Source: Clostridia bacterium (GTDB lineage: Bacteria > Bacillota_A > Clostridia > Oscillospirales > CAG-272). Taken from it: a stretch of 6,076 bases of DNA. A program made the translations under genes and the position numbers. The stretch lies in assembly GCA_017395725.1 (NCBI GenBank), contig JAFQOB010000279.1:1-6076 (forward strand), in the 5' to 3' direction. Numbering within the stretch: position 1 is the stretch's first letter; every line of letters begins with the position of its first letter. Shown here piece after piece: positions 5,465 to 6,076 of this stretch. The notes under the pieces are model-generated. The model saw nothing but the letters and a program-made list of their open reading frames with translations, ran no database searches and had not been told where the DNA came from.

Positions 5465-6076
5465 ATGCGATTAAAATCACTTGAATTACACGGTTTCAAG
5501 TCTTTTCCGGATAAGACGACCATAAACTTCGATGACGGTATGACTGTCATAGTAGGCCCTAACGGAAGCGGTAAATCAAACATATCGGATGCGATGCGTT
5601 GGGTTCTCGGTGAACTTTCAAGCAAAAACATACGCGGAACAAAGATGGAAGACGTAATATTCGGCGGTTCAGCTTCGCGCAGTCCTATGGGCTATGCGGA
5701 GGTTTCTCTGCTTATAGACAATACGGGCGACGGAAACAGAATCGACATTGATTATGACGAAGTTGAGGTTACGAGAAGATATTACCGTTCAGGCGAAAGT
5801 GAATATATGATAAACCGCCGTCCCGCCAGACTCAAAGACATTCACGAGATGTTTATGAATACCGGTGTAGGTAAGACGGGATATTCCATAGTCAGCCAGG
5901 GTAAAGCGGCTGAAATTATATCGCAAAAGAGCGATGAAAGAAGAAACATTTTCGAAGAGGCTGCAGGTATTTCCAAATACCGTTACAAGAAAAACGAGGC
6001 AGAGCGTAAACTTGCATCTACAAACGACAACCTCGTACGTCTCAACGATATTAAATATGAGCTTGAGGGCAGAATA
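5465..6076 (+). CDS. smc: Chromosome partition/condensin ATPase SMC, N-terminal part (3' end outside window)
   Basis: Core subunit of the SMC-ScpAB condensin, which loads on and compacts the chromosome by ATP-driven loop extrusion. The visible 204 codons, open to the window edge, make up the N-terminal ATPase lobe. MRLKSLELHGFKSF is the standard SMC N terminus. The Walker A motif GPNGSGKS is at 31-38, with Lys37 and the arginine finger Arg57 (NIRGTK) at the same numbers as in Bacillus subtilis SMC, which supports the start at 5465 over the in-frame ATG at 5456 (three extra residues). The Q-loop SQGKAAEI has Gln145. The motif RRNIFEEAAGISKYRYKK at about 164-181 leads into the first coiled coil, which is only beginning at the edge. 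Walker B, signature motif and hinge lie outside. About 1,190 aa is usual for the full protein. It probably has its own promoter at 5365-5393. Confidence 0.97.
   Translation, partial: MRLKSLELHGFKSFPDKTTINFDDGMTVIVGPNGSGKSNISDAMRWVLGELSSKNIRGTKMEDVIFGGSASRSPMGYAEVSLLIDNTGDGNRIDIDYDEVEVTRRYYRSGESEYMINRRPARLKDIHEMFMNTGVGKTGYSIVSQGKAAEIISQKSDERRNIFEEAAGISKYRYKKNEAERKLASTNDNLVRLNDIKYELEGRI

Overview
The window is about 6 kb of core-genome sequence from a low-to-mid GC Firmicute, most likely a gut-type member of Clostridia (Oscillospirales/Ruminococcaceae-like). Supporting signs are the folate-dependent TrmFO, a topA-trmFO pair, an rnc - radical SAM - smc order, heavy use of ATA and AGA codons, and an interspersed repeat of a type I recall as common in gut Clostridia. 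The exact genus cannot be fixed from this sequence. All genes lie on the + strand.

Layout: (1) 1-843 is the 3' part of topA, entering from the left and carrying four C-terminal zinc ribbons. (2) 833-2161 is trmFO, overlapping topA by 11 bp. (3) 2189-3220 is plsX, behind a good ribosome binding site. (4) 3217-3942 is rnc (RNase III), joined to plsX by an ATGA stop/start overlap. These four genes are packed like one transcription unit joining DNA topology, tRNA modification, phospholipid synthesis and RNA processing. (5) 3943-4403 is the only long non-coding stretch (461 bp). It holds a perfect AT-rich palindrome, a decayed second copy of the last 44-45 bases of rnc, a small palindrome, and a 250-bp MITE-like element built from nested inverted repeats. 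(6) 4404-5414 is an Elp3-like radical SAM protein that starts with TTG. (7) 5465-6076 is the first 204 codons of smc, running off the right edge, with a strong-looking sigma-A promoter inside the end of the preceding gene.

The coding genes are ordinary housekeeping genes, and I see no new defence, biosynthetic or mobile system. The unusual material is the rnc-radical SAM intergenic region. The duplicated rnc tail differs from the live one almost only at third codon positions. That pattern implies the fragment diverged while it was still coding and is probably a scar of recombination. The MITE-like element next to it would form a long double-stranded RNA hairpin directly downstream of the gene for the enzyme that cuts such hairpins.
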